DNA of 64,000 bases from Diospyros lotus. Lineage: Eukaryota > Streptophyta > Magnoliopsida > Ericales > Ebenaceae. Under the pieces are notes generated by a model, which worked only from the letters and a program-made list of their open reading frames with translations, searched no databases and was not told the DNA's origin. The DNA is taken from contig NC_068338.1 of the NCBI RefSeq assembly GCF_014633365.1, positions 23,260,616 to 23,324,615 of the forward strand. The letters run 5' to 3'. Positions 29,404 to 41,800 of this stretch are shown here, one piece after another (position 1 is the stretch's first letter; the number at the start of each line of letters is the position of its first letter). The position numbers were made by a program, and so were the translations under genes.

Positions 29404-30050
29404 ATGCTCTCCCAAAGTTTCACCCACTTCAGCTTGCTAAGTCCACCTGAAAAGACGAGAACTTCAGGAAACAAGAGGAGAATTATCTACAGTACTGTAA
29501 ATAGGAAGCTAGAACATCTAGCAGTGCACTCGTATGATCCCTTTGTGAAACCAGAGATTAGGTTCAATCTTATAAGTACTCGTGCAGTTCTAGCTTTCAA
29601 GAGGATAGTTTGATGTTTGTTAGGAGAAACCATTATCTCAACCCGGGATCAAGAATTTGTCAGAAAGAACAATCAAAGAAGGTATTAAACATATATAATA
29701 AGTCAATATATTTCAAGGAAACAAATGCAGATATATTACTTGATAACAGTGTGATCACATGAATAAAACAGAGGGGTAAGTCTTATACTTGGCTAAAAAG
29801 AAACTATTAATATGGTAAAGAACTGTGTGAGCAAGGTAATACAGATTCCTGAATTACTATTATTCACAGATGGGGATTCTATTAGCGACCCCTGTATAGA
29901 GGCATCTCAATGTATATGCTCTGGGTGAAATCACTATTATTCACAAATGGGGATCTATTAGCAACCTGATGTTATGACAAGACTCAATTAGGTAGAAGTT
30001 AAGTGCACCACTGCTCAATGTTGATTTCCTAACGAGAGGCACTAGGGTTA
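29404..30050. repeat. Upstream flank of F-box copy 1 (duplicated)
   Basis: This flank matches 60061-60480 over several hundred bases. Both contain CTTCAGCTTGCTAAGTCCAC, then ACTTCAGGAAACAA, AAACCAGA(R)ATTAGGTTC and GTTCTAGCTTTCAAGA. It shows the F-box duplication includes upstream DNA. No gene is seen in it. Confidence 0.65.
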
Positions 30051-30055
30051 CATGG

Positions 30056-32114
30056 TGTTACAATTGTGACTCGGAATTCAAATTTGACTGAGATTGAGAC
30101 TCTTAATTTGATCATGATTATGATTTCGAATTTGACTGTGATTATAATGTTATCAAATTCAATTTTATGTGAGATTTATCTCATCTAGAGGAATATCCCC
30201 ATGCATCATCTTCTTATCAGGATATGATTTCAGGTGTTCATCCATAGATGATTTTAGGTCTATAAATAGATGTCCAATGCTCTGGAATTAGTTGTAGGTA
30301 TATCACTTTTGTATTATCAATATTTGGTTAGTGATGTTTTGTTCTTTTTGTCCGTGAATTTTCTCAATTTGGGTTTTACTCGTAAACTCTATGTTCGTGT
30401 GTGGTTGATTGGTTTGATTGTGGTTTGTTATCGATCCAATTTCGTAACAAACTGATATCAAAGCCATTGGATCAAACCATCAATGTTTGGCAGATCTCAT
30501 CCGTTGGATTCGCATCATCGTCATCATCTGCATCAGTTGGTTTCAAGTTGCCTAGCATGTTCATCCCCCGTCGTCGCCGCCGCACGTCCACCTCCTCCTC
30601 CATCGTCGACGACCTCGCCTTCACCGTCGACTGCCCTTACCCTCATCGTCGCTTCAAATCCAATCATCTTCCTCCACCTCATTGTTGGTTTGCCATTCAC
30701 CCTTTGCCCCTTCGTCGTTTGGAACATCGTCAGTCGCTATCAAGCTTCTTGTTGCCGATCTACTATCTCTTCCACCATCAATCATCGGTCAGCCTTCGTA
30801 ACCTTGCTCCTCTGCCGTCGGCCATCAACCTTCCTTGTTGCTTGTCGTCCATCAACACAGCCGCCATTGTCGATTGGGTTTCTCCATTGCAGAAGACCAT
30901 TGTTTCAGCACACCCAAATCCTTATCCAGATCTGGTTAGATCCGAACTACCAGGTCCAGACCCGCTTCAGATTTGGTCAGCCCAGGGTTGACCCATCAGG
31001 CCATATCTGGCCAACCAATCTGCTAACCCAAATTCAGATATGTTTTTGCGCAGATTTGTTGCCCAGATCTAGTTAAGATGCGTGTAATTTTGGACGGATG
31101 GATTTAGATGAAGGTGGAGTTATCAAGGGAGATTTATATTGATAAATGCAAAGTTATTAAGATGAGCAAAGATATGTTGAGACTGGTCTCTGACTAAGCT
31201 TTAAATGCAGCTAAAGATATCCACTACAGTAAACTTTGTCTGGATTTGGGTAGTATTTCCTGTGGTGCAGTTTTTGGTTGGTATCTATCAAGAGATTAAC
31301 TCTCCGTGATTTTATTGGAAGAAAGAATTTTGGATAATTCCATATTTGAATTTCGTGTCAAGGTGAAGCTTGTTACAATTGTGACCTGGAATTCAAATTT
31401 GATTGAGATTGAGACTCCTAATTTGACTGTGATTGTGGTGTTATCAAATTCGATTTTATGTGAAATTTATCTCATCTGGAGAAATATCATCATGCATCAT
31501 CTTCTTATCAGGATATGATTTCCTGTATTCATCCATAGATGATTTTAGGTCTATAAATAGGTGTTCAATATTGTACTTGTTGTGTTTCCATATTGTACTT
31601 GTTGGTTTCACCATATCAACTAAGTGATGGAACACAACTATATCAATTATCTTCATTCACCATCTCATGAAACTTCTCCATGTGAAGATAGTGTTCAAAC
31701 TTCATTTTATCATTACTCCGCCAGGGGATATTATCCACTGCCGGTCCCAAGCCCGGATAAAGGAGGAGGGTTGCGTTAGGTAGCCGATAGCCAGCGTAAA
31801 ACCTAGTCGGATCCAAATATGAATTCTAGACAAACTATCTGTTAGGATGTAACCCACATAGAAGTCTAGAGTTCATGTAGCCAACCCCACATAGTGGGAT
31901 AACGGCTGGATATGTTGTTGTTGTTGTTAAATAGGTGTTTAATGTTCTAGAATCAGTTGCACCTATATCACTTTTGTATTATCAATATTTGGTTAGTGAT
32001 ATTTTGTTTTTTCTGCCTGTGATTTTTCCCAATTTGGGTTTTCCATGTAAATTATGTGTTCGTGTGTGGTTGATTGGTTTGATTGTGATTTGTTATCGAT
32101 CCAATTTCGTAACA
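30056..32114 (+). mobile_element. Small non-autonomous LTR retrotransposon
   Basis: The left LTR is 30056-30449 and the right LTR is 31371-32114, the latter enlarged by a nested insertion. Both begin TGTTACAATTGTGAC and end TTCGTAACA. The flanking 5 bp duplication is CATGG (30051-30055 and 32115-32119). A primer-binding site, TGATATCAAAGCC (30453-30465), matches 11 of 13 positions of the initiator tRNA-Met type. The internal region, about 920 bp, encodes none of gag, protease, reverse transcriptase or integrase, so movement must have depended on another element (TRIM/LARD type). A TATA-like CTATAAATAG lies in each LTR (30260 and 31551). Open frames inside (30401-31076) are Ser/Pro-rich and have no domain. 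Confidence 0.85.
31570..31927 (+). mobile_element. RTE-like LINE 3' fragment nested in the LTR
   Basis: The insert splits the right LTR of the element at 30056-32114. It contains GGATAAAGGAGGAGGGTTGC, ACCCCACATAGTGGGATAA and ends in (GTT)n, the 3' tail of plant RTE-type non-LTR elements as I remember it. It is flanked by a 16 bp duplication of the LTR, TAAATAGGTGTTYAAT (31554-31569 and 31928-31943), which differs at one position. It is 5'-truncated, with no coding part left. Confidence 0.75.
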
Positions 32115-32507
32115 CATGGTATAGTAAAGCTTTAAAATCTGCACTTGACAAACACTCATGAGATGTCTGAAGATGAAGGCCTAACAAGCTAAGGTACTAG
32201 AATAGTGTGTTTTGTGTGTTCTTAACTCAAGGTGAAATTCGTGAAGTTCAAGGGACAAGGACAAAAAGTGTTGGCACAAGAGCGTACACCTGTGTTGCCT
32301 AAGGGCACACATTTCCTAGTTCACAAAGTGACAACAAAGTTGAGATATCAATAGCGGACTATGTGGTTTGTAGGAAAAATGTTGGTCATCTACCATAACT
32401 AAAGGATAGAGTAGGTCCAAGATGAGGATAGAATCATTAATAGAATGGGACAATATGCAATGATATAACAAACTGTGCTTAACTAGGAAGCCACAACAAA
32501 GGAATGC

Positions 32508-33116
32508 TAGAGTCGCAAATGAGCTGAGTTGTTTATGAGCTACTCGGTGTTCGGTTCGACAAAGCTCGTTTGAGTTTATTCGTTAAGGTAACCGATTTGA
32601 GCTTGAGACTAACTTTGAACCTTGATTTGTAAATGAGCGAAGCTTAAACTCAGTAAAGCTCGGCTCAGTAAAGCTCGGCTCATTAAAGCTCGCGAACATG
32701 TTTGATTGAGGCTCATAAATATGCTTGATTAGAAGTTTGAGAACAATCTCGTTTATAAATACATTAATACTTTTATTTATGATTTTATAAATATATTATT
32801 TAACATAAAGTTATAAAACTTTAAATTATTATAATAATATAATTAATTTGAATATGTATTATATATATTAATTTAATCATTTAACGTAGTATAATATATG
32901 TATATATAATAAAGCGAAATAGCAAATTAGGTTTACGCAAAATAACAGGTTTTGGCGAGCCCAAGTTTGCTAGCAAGCTCAATCTCAAGCTTGAGCTCGA
33001 GCTCACCAGCAGGTGCATGAGTTTTGGTTGAGCTCGAGCACTAGCCTAGAAACTGGCTCGCAAGTTGAGCCGAAGCTCAACGAAGCTCAGCTCGACTCAA
33101 TTCAATTACAATCCTA
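32508..33116. mobile_element. hAT-like non-autonomous element, AGCTCG-rich
   Basis: Ends are TAGAGTCGCAAATGAGCTGA and (reverse-complemented right end) TAGGATTGTAATTGAATTGA, about 16 of 24 matching over the outer bases and close to the hAT end pattern TAGRGNTGNNAA. An 8 bp direct repeat flanks it, AGGAATGC (32500-32507) and AGAAATGC (33117-33124), 7 of 8 identical; 8 bp is the hAT size. The subterminal regions are full of AGCTCG words in both orientations and the middle is AT-rich. No transposase is present. Confidence 0.65.
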
Positions 33117-33357
33117 AGAAATGCACTCGTAGTTAGCATTAGAAAGGTTGGAGTGTCAGGCAACACCTTATGCAATGTGCTAGAGAGAGTGATGGCAACT
33201 ACAAAAATTCAACAATTACCACGAGTTTAGGTTGGGAACCAGTAGAGGATGATGGACTTGCAAGCCACATGTTGTGAGATGTTCCTATCAACAAGCTCTA
33301 GTGTGCCTATATCATTTGAATGATTGTTTGAGTTGAAGATAAGTGTCAAGTTGGAGT

Positions 33358-33732
33358 GTGATAAGAATAATGATAGGGATTTATTTTCGGAGTTACTTAT
33401 CTTGTTTTGTTTTGATTTATCATAGTTGTTTGGATGATGGAACTATATTTGATTTAGAGATTAGATAAGAGTTATATTTGATTAGAGATTAGAACCATCT
33501 TTTTACTAGATTACTATCTTTTAGATAAATAATCTTTTCATTGCCTACAAATAGGCAACATAATGTATTGAGAAATTCAGTTTTTGATAATTAAATGAGA
33601 TTGATTTCCACTACTTGAGCTTCCTCCTCTCTCAGCTTTTCTCTTCTCTTGCTTCTTCTCTTTGCTTTTCTTCTTCTTCCCCGTTCTTTCTTTTCTCTAC
33701 TTCCAGCAATTTTCCCCTTTTGTCCTGCATCA
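33358..33732 (+). mobile_element. LTR-like fragment of a copia-type element
   Basis: TGTGATAAGAATAATG at 33358 follows a purine-rich GTTGGAG, as a 3' LTR follows a polypurine tract. A TATA-like CTACAAATAGGCAAC lies near 33545, followed by a pyrimidine-rich leader. The right boundary is guessed at CATCA near 33732. No partner LTR and no target duplication were found. The flanking 32120-32507 and 33125-33357 are probably its internal non-coding remains, split by the hAT-like element. Confidence 0.35.
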
Positions 33733-36154
33733 GTGTTTATATCCTTGAATGGATGAAGGTATCAAAATGTGCCATATGAAAACCATAGTGCATGGGTTGT
33801 GTATATCCTTTCTTGCTATCCACGGGCCATGCAATAAGAATGTTTTACATCATGAATTAGCTTTGCAACACGATGGAGGGCTAAATGGAGTTCATTTACT
33901 TTATAGATCTATGCCCATTTATCAGCTACTCTCCACCAAATGAAACTAAAAAAAAGGCAAACATCATGGAAGCAAGATTAAATAGATCTTCTAAGATTGA
34001 AGGCAAATGCAATGCAGAAAGCTTCAAGGTTTCTTGATAGAATTTAAATATCAAACATGATTTAAATTTTAAAGACAATATTCTTTAGGGGAAAAAAAAA
34101 ACAAAAAAGAATAGAGAATCATGGAAGAAAGTGAAAATAGATATTCTGAGATTGACAGCGCTAGGGGATGAGGAGAGAACCATGGAAGCAAGAGAAAGTA
34201 GATCTTCTAACTACTAGTGATAGTGCCCTAGATGCTAGATTTACATTATATGGGATGTATGTGAATGGCACTGTTAATTATTCTTAATATTAATAAAAGA
34301 TCATATCTTCGTTCATATCTCTCCCCCTCATCTTTATGAATGAGTTCTTAGATTTTTTGGTAGACTTCCTACTCTCAAAAGTTTGAGACTGTGTGAATTG
34401 GATATCTAGTCCAGGATTTCTTAAAGGTATTCATAGTCCTTAGATTTATCAGAAAAGGACTATAATTAATCAATTAGTAGACTGACACATGAGTTACTAC
34501 CATTGTTTAGCATGGAGATGCTAATGAGATGGAGTGGTGAGTCACATGTCACATTGCATGGGATGCATATGGTAGACATGTGGGTGGGTGTTGGAAGAAC
34601 ATCCATTAAATGTGACGCCTGCAACATATCACATGGTTTGAGGATTAATGATCTATCGCTGCCTCTTGATTGTGTATCTGGTCTTTTGACCAGAGACGAC
34701 ATAGTGTCTTGTGCACTGGTATCAGTGATTTGTCGTTGAGCGAAACCATCTAGTATAAGAAGTGGAAATGCTCTCTGTGCGGTCTTTGTACAATAGTGTA
34801 TGGAGACAAATGTTCGCTAATGGGATCCATTAACCTCCATTGGATGGGGGCAAACATCCTATGTAATCCATGTAGGTGATTGTGATTGGAAATCCCTTAA
34901 GGTGAGCATGAGATTGGAAAGAGTTCCAAATGTTGGATTGGATCTGACATGCTACCTATATCACACACCATACTAGATCAATCTTAGTTACTGAATCCTA
35001 TGAGTTTAATCAATCCATGACTCTCACTCGGTCGGGATGTTAGTTAGTGGAAGAACTATAGTGCATGGTAATTGAGGAGCCTTAATAGGTTCATATGGAG
35101 TTGAACTTCGCTACCATTAGGATCGTCCTGAGTTCTAGCTAGAGGATACTCAGGATCTTTCAGGGTGTTCTAGGGATTTGGAGAGATCCTCTTAGTAGGC
35201 TGATAGGATTGGTCAACGTTAGGGAGTTGACATGTCCTGATTGCTACATGACTATGAACTTAGAAAGTCACACGCATATCGAGTAATGTAGCGGGTTAGT
35301 GATCCATTGCTATTAGTGTGTTCCTCGTTGCTGTTGGACAGTGATGTTGGTTGCTATATCATGTGTGGGACACATGGATCTATGGTTATGGGAGATGGCT
35401 ATTGGATAGCAGGGCCTTAGAGGCAATTAGATGAAGTTGGTGCTGGCAGACGGAATTGATTGACAAGTTCATGGAGCGGTCAACCGTTTCCAGTGCTTGC
35501 ATATTGTCAACCATTCGTGCTCTGTCAACTGGTGCTTGAAATAATGTAGATCATCTTGAAACGATCGACCAATTTCCTCAATATGTTGATCATTTCTGCC
35601 ATTAAATGAGACGCATCTTTGTTAAATGCTCAGATGCAAATCATGAGAGAGGGAATGGGAGGGGAGAGGCGTGAACGGCTTGTTGACAAAAGGGAAAGGA
35701 ATTTGAAGGGGTTTGGTGGATTAGAGAATCAAGGGACTCGATCGCGTGAGCTGCTCTCCACCTTCTCTCTTCTTCTTCCTTTGTTCTGCTTCTTCTTCCT
35801 GCTTGCTATCCGTCTCCTTTTTCTTCTTCTAAAGTTGCGGCTTCTTCTTGTTCTTGCTCCAAGACAAGCTAGTGCAACTCCCTTCTTCTTCTCCCTAAAG
35901 AGTGGTTGTTGGATAGTCAAGAAGCAACGAAGAAGGAACAACACATAGCTCCGGATCCCCCCCCCGGCCATCGAGAGGGTCCTAGCATGGCTCCGTTGGA
36001 GGATTCCTTGGCAGCTTGGGGGTGGACCAACTAGGTCCTCTACGTTTGCGGAGGAGGGCTGGTCACCCAAGTGCTTGCAGGGAGGGTGCAACTAGCTAGA
36101 CAAAAATGGAGGAGAGCAACGCATAGGCAATCGGCACCGATCTTCATCCGAAGG
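33733..36154. other. Probable decayed non-coding LTR-type DNA
   Basis: No gene is supported. The stretch 33990-34070 resembles 44885-44965 (both have GAAGG(C/T)AAATGCAAT and ATAGAATTTAAATRTCAAAC), so it belongs to the duplicated host segment. From about 34210 to 36150 the DNA looks like a large non-coding retroelement body with no coding domain. At 35470-35580 are several GTCAACC/GTTGAT words, like the motif arrays in the LTRs at 36.8 and 61.6 kb. A pyrimidine-rich stretch lies at 35758-35900. Confidence 0.35.
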
Positions 36155-37695
36155 TGTTAGACCGAGAGGTGCTATGGCACACACCAAGAGGGGGGTGAAT
36201 TGGCTATTTTAAAAAAGCTTGATAGAAAATCTTGAAATCCTTTTGATTGAAAATAAAAAATCAATCCAAGTGAGGATAATGAAATGCCAGCAATAATAAA
36301 CAAATCAAATAACACAAGTAATAAAAGAACACAAAGGGTTTATAGTGGTTCGGCTTAACCCAAGCCTAATCCACTACCTTAGCTCCTCACTAAGGATTTT
36401 CAAAACAATTCACTATCAACCCCCTACTCAACCCAAGTAGGTCCTCTAGTCCTCAACTAGGAAATTTACATACCTCCCAATTAAATGAGCCCTCTAGATA
36501 CACAAGTTAGGAAATACAAAAAATGTATAATTAGAGAGAATCTAAGAGAATAATCTCTTAGTTACAATGTCTCTCAAGATTAAACAAGACTTAAATGAAT
36601 GTATACAGATTTAGATCAAAGCCTTGAAGAGAAAAAAATACAACAGTGAAAGCACAAATTTTATAAGCTCGAGTAAAAATGATCTGAACTCTTTAGATCA
36701 ACTCGTTCACATCCATTAGCCACTTCTTGATCATCCATGAGTTATATATATAGGCATCCCAAAAGATTGAAGAGAAATGTAGCCATTTGTGACTGTTGGA
36801 ATTTGAAAAACTAGCCATTGTAACTTTTTGTGAAACACATAGTCGATAGATCAAATAAGTTAGTCGACTATTTCTTCAAATAAAACTAAGGCATAGTCGA
36901 TAGACAAGAAAGCATAGTCGACTATCTCTAACACAAATTTCCCATAGTCGACAGACGCAAAAATATGAAGAGGATTTTGAAATTTATGAACAAATATAGT
37001 CGACAGATACCATATATAGTCGACAGACTGAACAAGCATAGTCGACTATCCTAGGGCATAGTCGACAGCACAGAACCACATAGTCGACTATCCATTATGA
37101 AAAATTGAAAACTCAACTGATAACATGTAGAAGCACACTTGATTGATACAAAACATCACCACATATTTACATTTATTTAGTTTAAGTAAATGTCCTCATT
37201 TTGTTTAATTTATATTTTACCTTCCATTTACTTTAATACATAAATGTAAATAAGAAAGTACCCCTATTTGAATTCAATAAAAATATCTAAAAAATCAAAA
37301 TCCATAAAAATAAAAAAGTAGAATTTGGATTTTAGTAGGAACTTAGGATTTTGCGATTTTACCACCTCCAAGATATACACTTTTTATTTCTTGAAAAATT
37401 CGTTAAAAATCATTTTATCATTAATGAATGTTAGCTATTGAATTACTAGGAGTTAGTTTTCTAAAAAGAAAACATTTTCATATATGTCTCCTTATAAGGT
37501 GCTAACCTTCCAGACTTAGAAAAATATGATTTTGAAATCTCGATACTTGAACTTCATTTGGTTTTTATTCTCACAAAGTAATACTGATATTGAAATTTAT
37601 TAATGTTGAAAACCACAACCTTGATTCATGACTTAGGGATTAAATAAAACATTGTTTTTCATCATCAAAACTAAGTATACAAAAGTAAAACAACA
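36155..37695 (-). repeat. 3' LTR of the copia element
   Basis: The plus-strand edges are TGTTAGACCGAG and AAAACAACA. The LTR holds a TATA box at about 36743-36752. Upstream of it in element sense (36838-37100) are about ten copies of TAGTCGAC or a close variant. A polypurine tract, AAAAAGAGGAAGAA on the minus strand, adjoins it at 37696-37709. Confidence 0.85.
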
Positions 37696-39508
37696 TTCTT
37701 CCTCTTTTTGAGGATGACAAAACTTAAAATCAATTTCAACAAATCTCTCCCCCTTTTTGTCATAAATCAAAAAGGTAAGTCTTTAAAAAATAATTTTCTC
37801 TTGAAACAAAAAAAAAAATCTTTTCAATAGAAATGAATTGGAGATAAACATAACTAAGTAAAGATAGTTTTAAAAACTAGAGATAGCTCCCCCTTAAGAT
37901 GACATTATTAATATCAAACATAATTTTTGAGCACATGTCATATATATATATCAAAGAAACCTTTTTCATGAGATGCCAAAAAAAATTGAAAAAAATTCAT
38001 ACCATATTACATATTCATGATCATATTAGAGCCAATCTATATCTTTTCAAGAAATCACTCATATTTAAGCAATCAAGGCGCTAGATCAAATCCATAGCCA
38101 TTCATCATGTAAGAGGCATATACATTAAATGATCAATATAGGAGTTAAATAAATCATTTCAAGCAAATAGAAAAACTCTCTTTGAAAAAGACTCCCCCTT
38201 AAACTTATACGGGACATTATAAGATATAGAGACATTTTTCATATAAAAATAGAATAGCAATTTGTCTCAATTCAAATGATTTTCGCAAGAGTAAAATATG
38301 ACAATGATCATAAATTTGAGGAATGAACCACATGCACTCATATATATATGTTCAAAGAATAAGTGGTCATCCAAAAACATAAATCTAAACAAGTTATGGC
38401 AAATTTAATGCAAGACATATTAAGGATAGGCTTTAAGAACATGCATTTGTCTTTTGATAATCTTAGCCATACTTGTAATCACATAGGATCATTACATATA
38501 GATAACTTCAAGAAGCAAGATGATCCTTCAGCAAATAAAGCATGATTTCATACCCAAGTATTCATTTGTCACACAAAGATAATCAAGCTATTTCATACAA
38601 GAAAAATAGCATTATAAATGATTCAAGACATGAATACTATATGCCATCAAGAATATATCATTTATCAATTTTTTGAGATCTAAGAGATTAACGGCGAAGC
38701 CCTTTGATTTAACCAATGATAGATTTGAGAGACATGAAGAATCTAAACTTCTTTGAATCAAAGGTTTCGAAACTTAGAACAATGTGTTTCAAAATGGAGC
38801 TCTCTGGAAAACATGTTTCAAAGCATGGGACAACATGTTTCAAAATAAAACATTATGGAAATTGTGTTTCGAAATAGAATGTTATGATGCTTCGAAACTT
38901 CTTCAGATAAAATCACTTGAACTCAAGGATTGATAGAGATTTATCTAGAGTTTGATTTCCAATAGATTTGGACATGATACCAATTGATATTTTCTTTTCA
39001 AGCAAGATTCCTTGAATTTTTGCTAGGGCTATAGCATTTGTATTGGCACATTTAATTTGGAATATTGTGGGGATTTATGCCATTGTCTTTTTGTTCCATC
39101 CATAGGATTCAAGCAACTATATAATCACTTTTAATGAAAGAGAATGGAATGGAAATTCAGTTCCTTCAAAACAAAAACACTAGGAAATTTCTTATAACTT
39201 AACATGGATCATTAGTGTTCTTTTTAGCTATTTTGCCTCCAAGATGGGATTTCTTAGGATTGGATTAAAGTCTAGCACATAGGCAAACACTAAACATGAT
39301 GTTCATCCTACTAGCTATCAAATATAGCAATGGTCCAATCATATTTCTATATAGCTTATTTTCCACCATTTGGCATTTCGCATATTTGTCTAGGATTGAT
39401 GAACTATTCTTTTGAGATGCAACTTTTCAAAAATATTAAATTTCTTAAGAAGATGTAATTTTTGCTTAGACATAAGGATCCCTTCATCTTCTTTATATTA
39501 TACTTATC

Positions 39509-39793
39509 TCAAGTTCCCTTTGCATTAGATTGGCAAATTTGATTCCATAGGGATTTATAGATGCTACATGAATCACTTGTAGATTCATAAGATATCATTG
39601 TTATGAGGTTTAGAGACAATGATATATCTTTTTGATCTCTTTTAAATTTTTCCTCCAGACTAAACTTGCTAAGACTTTCATACCATGACTTAGGGGCTTG
39701 CTTTAAACAATATAGAGCCTTGGAAAGTTTGCACATGATTCTCATATTAAGGATTCTCAAAACCAAGGGGTTGTTCCACATATACTTCCTCAT
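39509..39793 (-). pseudogene. Copia reverse transcriptase remnant
   Basis: The frame contains LSKALYCLKQAPKSWYE, a hallmark of copia reverse transcriptase just before the catalytic palm. The YVDD box is not recognisable in the frame that follows. The remainder towards the 3' LTR (37696-39500) is non-coding or too decayed to read. Confidence 0.65.
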
Positions 39794-40910
39794 TTATATA
39801 ACAATTTTAAAAGATATTTTTAATCATTCATTTGAAATAGCTTATCCTTCTTATGACATGCAAATGCCAACAATATTCTCAAGACTTCCAATCTTACTTA
39901 CTATAGGGACATAAGTTTCATCATAATCTATTCATTTTCCTTGATTATATCCTTGGGCTACTGATCTTGCTTTAATTATAATAAACATTCCACTATCATC
40001 TATTTTGTTTCTAAACACTCATATGGTTTGGGTGATCTTTAGGTCTTGGAACTAATTGACACAATTTATGTCTTTCAAATTTATTTAGCCCTAGTTGCAT
40101 AGCCATAAACCAATTTTCATCCATTAGAGCTTCCTTAATATTTTTGGCTCTACTTGAGATATAAGGGCATCATATTGACATTTATTTTTAGGAGATGATC
40201 ATGTTCTAATTTCTCTAAAAAGATTTTCTATGATCTCATCATCTTCCATAGATTTTCGATGATTCTCTCTCTTCATGAGCCACATTTTCTTCATTAAGCA
40301 TTTAAAATTATTATTATTTTAATGATGGATTGATTTCCTTGAGATCTAATTCATTATCACGATCTTCATTAGGTTTTAGAATTTCAACTCTTACATTATT
40401 AACTATAACTAGAATAGTTCTTCTACTGTTAGAGTCCTATTATTAAATACTCTATATGCTTTACTTTGAGTAGAATATCTTAAAAAAATTCTTTCATCAC
40501 TCTAAACATCAAATCTTTCCTAAAGAGTTTTTACCACTATTAAGGATAAAACATGTACTACCAAAAACATGAAAATATGGAATATTTGGTTTATAACTCA
40601 TAGGGGTTTTCTTTAAGATAGGCTTTATAGAAATCCTATTCAACATATAGCATGAGGTGTTAATGGCTTAGATCAAAAGATTTTTGTTACAAGACACAAT
40701 TCTTAGCCATTTCTTGTAAAGATCTATTTTTCTTTTCAACTACCTCATTTTGTTCTAGCACTAGAAAATTAATATCATTTTTCTTCACAATAGTACTTGA
40801 ATTATTCATTTCAAAATTCTCCTCATGATTACTTCTAATTTTTTGAAATATATACCTTTATCAAAAGATTTCAAATTATCTAAATGTTTGACTTTTTAAA
40901 GCAAGAAAAA

Positions 40911-41231
40911 TTACCAATTGAATCTAGATAAGTCATCTACAATTACAATAGCATAATGTTTTCCATCTAGGCTTTGGATTCTCTTAAGTCCAGAAAGATC
41001 TAACTGAAGTAGGGCTGGAGACCTAGAGGTGGAGACTTCATTTGAAGGTTTAACAGTTACATTTAGTTGTTTGCTTTTCATACATGCACCACAAATGTAA
41101 TCATTTTCATATTTGAGCTTTAGGCAATCCTTCAACAAGATCACGTTGGATAGATAGTCAACAACATTTATGTTCACATGACCTAGTCTCTTATGACAGC
41201 CAAGTTTTGAGAAATAGAGGATACTGAGCAT
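40911..41231 (-). pseudogene. Copia pre-integrase / integrase start, remnant
   Basis: This frame has H-x-R-L-G-H-V, then C-x2-C within YICGACMKSKQ, and then LDLSG and SLDGKHYAIVIVDD. These are the zinc-binding HHCC zone and the first catalytic Asp region of a copia integrase. The rest of integrase (40900 down to about 39800) is scattered over frames with stops. Confidence 0.65.
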
Positions 41232-41800
41232 TTTTCTATACTAGATAAGTCTAAGTACAATTTCTATCATATTTCCTATAATCTCTATTTCTTTTGTTAT
41301 GAGACAAAATACTTCACATAAATTAGCATTAAGCATACTAGCTCTATGTCTCATTTGTTTTTAGACATGTAACCTTACAAGAATTAGCATTAATGCATAT
41401 TTTATGATTCATATCACATAAATTGGTAACACTAATCAAGTTATGTTTTAAGGCTATTTATCACAAACACATTTTCCAGAACATATCAACAAATGTTATT
41501 CTCCCCCTTAATTAATGCATATATCAAAACACTATAATTCTCCCTTATTAGTTAAGATCTTCAACAAAATCATAGAGGCAAACTTATAACTCAAGATCAT
41601 CAAAACTTATAAACACAGAGAGTTTAGGGAAAGAAAGATACCAACAAGATTTTAATTAATAAAACCTTTCTTACACTTGGTTGGCAATACATCATTTGGG
41701 GTTGAATTTCTTTTTCATCCCCTTTTCTTTCATGCTTGATTCATCCGCAAAGATTTCATTTTAAGTTTCATTTGGATGTCAAGCAACCTGCAAATATAAC

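Noticed and set aside
30401..31076. Two overlapping ~196-codon frames as host genes
   Set aside because: They lie inside a non-autonomous LTR element, are Ser/Pro/Arg-rich with no domain, and overlap each other in different frames.
35619..36091. Open frames on both strands near 35.6-36.1 kb
   Set aside because: They reflect a pyrimidine-rich stretch; no domain, and they lie in repeat-like DNA.
36838..37100. CRISPR-like array from the regular TAGTCGAC repeats
   Set aside because: The motif is only about 8 bp, spacing is irregular, the host is a plant, and the array is part of both LTRs of a retrotransposon.
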